This document shows, piece after piece, positions 63,822-64,000 of a stretch of 64,000 nucleotides of DNA. Both the position numbers and the translations under genes were made by a program. Source of the stretch: Sphingobacterium sp. CZ-UAM. GTDB taxonomy: Bacteria; Bacteroidota; Bacteroidia; Sphingobacteriales; Sphingobacteriaceae. Below the pieces are notes generated by a model that was not told the origin of the DNA, made no database searches, and saw nothing but the letters and a program-made list of their open reading frames with translations. The DNA lies in contig NZ_MTCM01000001.1 in assembly GCF_002000245.1 (NCBI RefSeq), forward strand, positions 62,001-126,000. Direction: 5' to 3'. Every line of letters starts with the position of its first letter. Positions within the stretch are counted from its first letter, which is position 1.

Positions 63822-63850
63822 AAGCCCGAACATAACGTTCGGGCTTTTTT
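63822..63850 (+). terminator. Terminator upstream of tyrS
   Basis: AAGCCCGAAC pairs perfectly with GTTCGGGCTT around ATAAC, followed by TTTT. A second hairpin (TCCCGA-7-TCGGGA) lies ~55 bp upstream. It could end the 62683 transcript or attenuate tyrS. Confidence 0.75.
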
Positions 63851-63864
63851 GTTTTTATAGCATT

Positions 63865-64000
63865 ATGTTAACAGATTTAGAAGAAAACATTGAAATTATG
63901 TTGCCCAAGAATGGGCTGAGATCCAAATTGCAACAATCTAAAGAAACCGGGCGCCCGCTGGTTATCAAACTCGGGTTTGATCCCACAGCTCCAGATCTTC
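63865..64000 (+). CDS. tyrS: Tyrosine--tRNA ligase, N-terminal fragment
   Basis: The first 45 codons of a gene cut by the right edge of the window. 'MLTDLEENIEIMLPKNGLRS' and 'GRPLVIKLGFDPTAPDL' match the N-terminus of the TyrS subtype with the 'GFDPTAPDLHLGH' active-site opening (the HLGH part would lie just beyond the window). It begins 15 bp after a terminator-like hairpin. Confidence 0.9.
   Translation, partial: MLTDLEENIEIMLPKNGLRSKLQQSKETGRPLVIKLGFDPTAPDL

Overview
The window looks like chromosomal DNA from a Bacteroidota bacterium of the family Sphingobacteriaceae, most likely Sphingobacterium or a close relative. The evidence is a SusC/SusD pair, many lipoproteins with loose lipoboxes, carboxypeptidase-regulatory-domain TonB receptors, a BamA-OmpH-OmpH block beside uppS and nadK, a short arginine decarboxylase, DUF3857 proteins, and promoters of the TAnnTTTG type (clear before rnpB and speA). 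The sequence is AT-rich, with many long perfect hairpin terminators. No tRNA, rRNA, IS element, prophage or CRISPR array was seen. Both ends cut genes: the C-terminus of a SusC protein on the left and the N-terminus of tyrS on the right.

Layout. 1-3.8 kb: tail of a SusC-SusD nutrient-uptake operon with two further lipoproteins. 4.1-5.2 kb: SRPBCC and DinB-like genes on the minus strand. 5.5-13.4 kb: a tightly packed plus-strand block with a TetR regulator behind a 23-bp-arm perfect dyad, a TonB receptor, a parallel beta-helix lipoprotein, a diheme c-type cytochrome of the SO2930 family, an aldehyde dehydrogenase and a LOG-family nucleotide hydrolase. 13.5-17.5 kb: a siderophore-type receptor, a periplasmic metal-chelate binding lipoprotein and a translationally coupled methyltransferase, followed by a strongly structured intergenic region. 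17.8-20.9 kb: membrane Fe-S / CCG-domain electron-transfer pair and a TetR gene. 21.3-28.2 kb: envelope-biogenesis block read leftwards (CBS protein, nadK, uppS, bamA, two ompH genes). 28.4-30.2 kb: two acyltransferases resembling glycine-lipid (or ornithine-lipid) synthesis. 30.3-34.1 kb: glpD-glpK-glpF. 34.5-41.1 kb: thioredoxin-like protein, speA, argS, a Gfo/Idh/MocA dehydrogenase and an HI0933-type flavoprotein. 41.2-44.2 kb: WYL regulator, RNase P RNA, NtrC-type regulator. 44.3-53.8 kb: HAD phosphatase, two DUF3857/transglutaminase-like proteins, small unknowns, an OmpA lipoprotein and a GMC oxidoreductase with its gluconate-dehydrogenase-subunit-3-like partner. 54-64 kb: ABC-F protein, second NtrC-type regulator, YiaA-like membrane protein, several poorly characterised proteins, a YkuD_2 peptidoglycan enzyme, a BON/SH3 pair and the start of tyrS.

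The best candidate for an undescribed system is the 5.5-13.4 kb block. The beta-helix and diheme-cytochrome pair is a known two-gene pairing without an assigned function. Here it sits between a dedicated outer-membrane receptor and a cytoplasmic aldehyde dehydrogenase, under what looks like one TetR switch, which suggests import and periplasmic oxidation of an alcohol- or aldehyde-yielding substrate. The receptor/binding-protein/methyltransferase operon that follows and the structured region at 17.5-17.8 kb are the next most interesting. All function calls come from reading motifs by eye; no database search was run.
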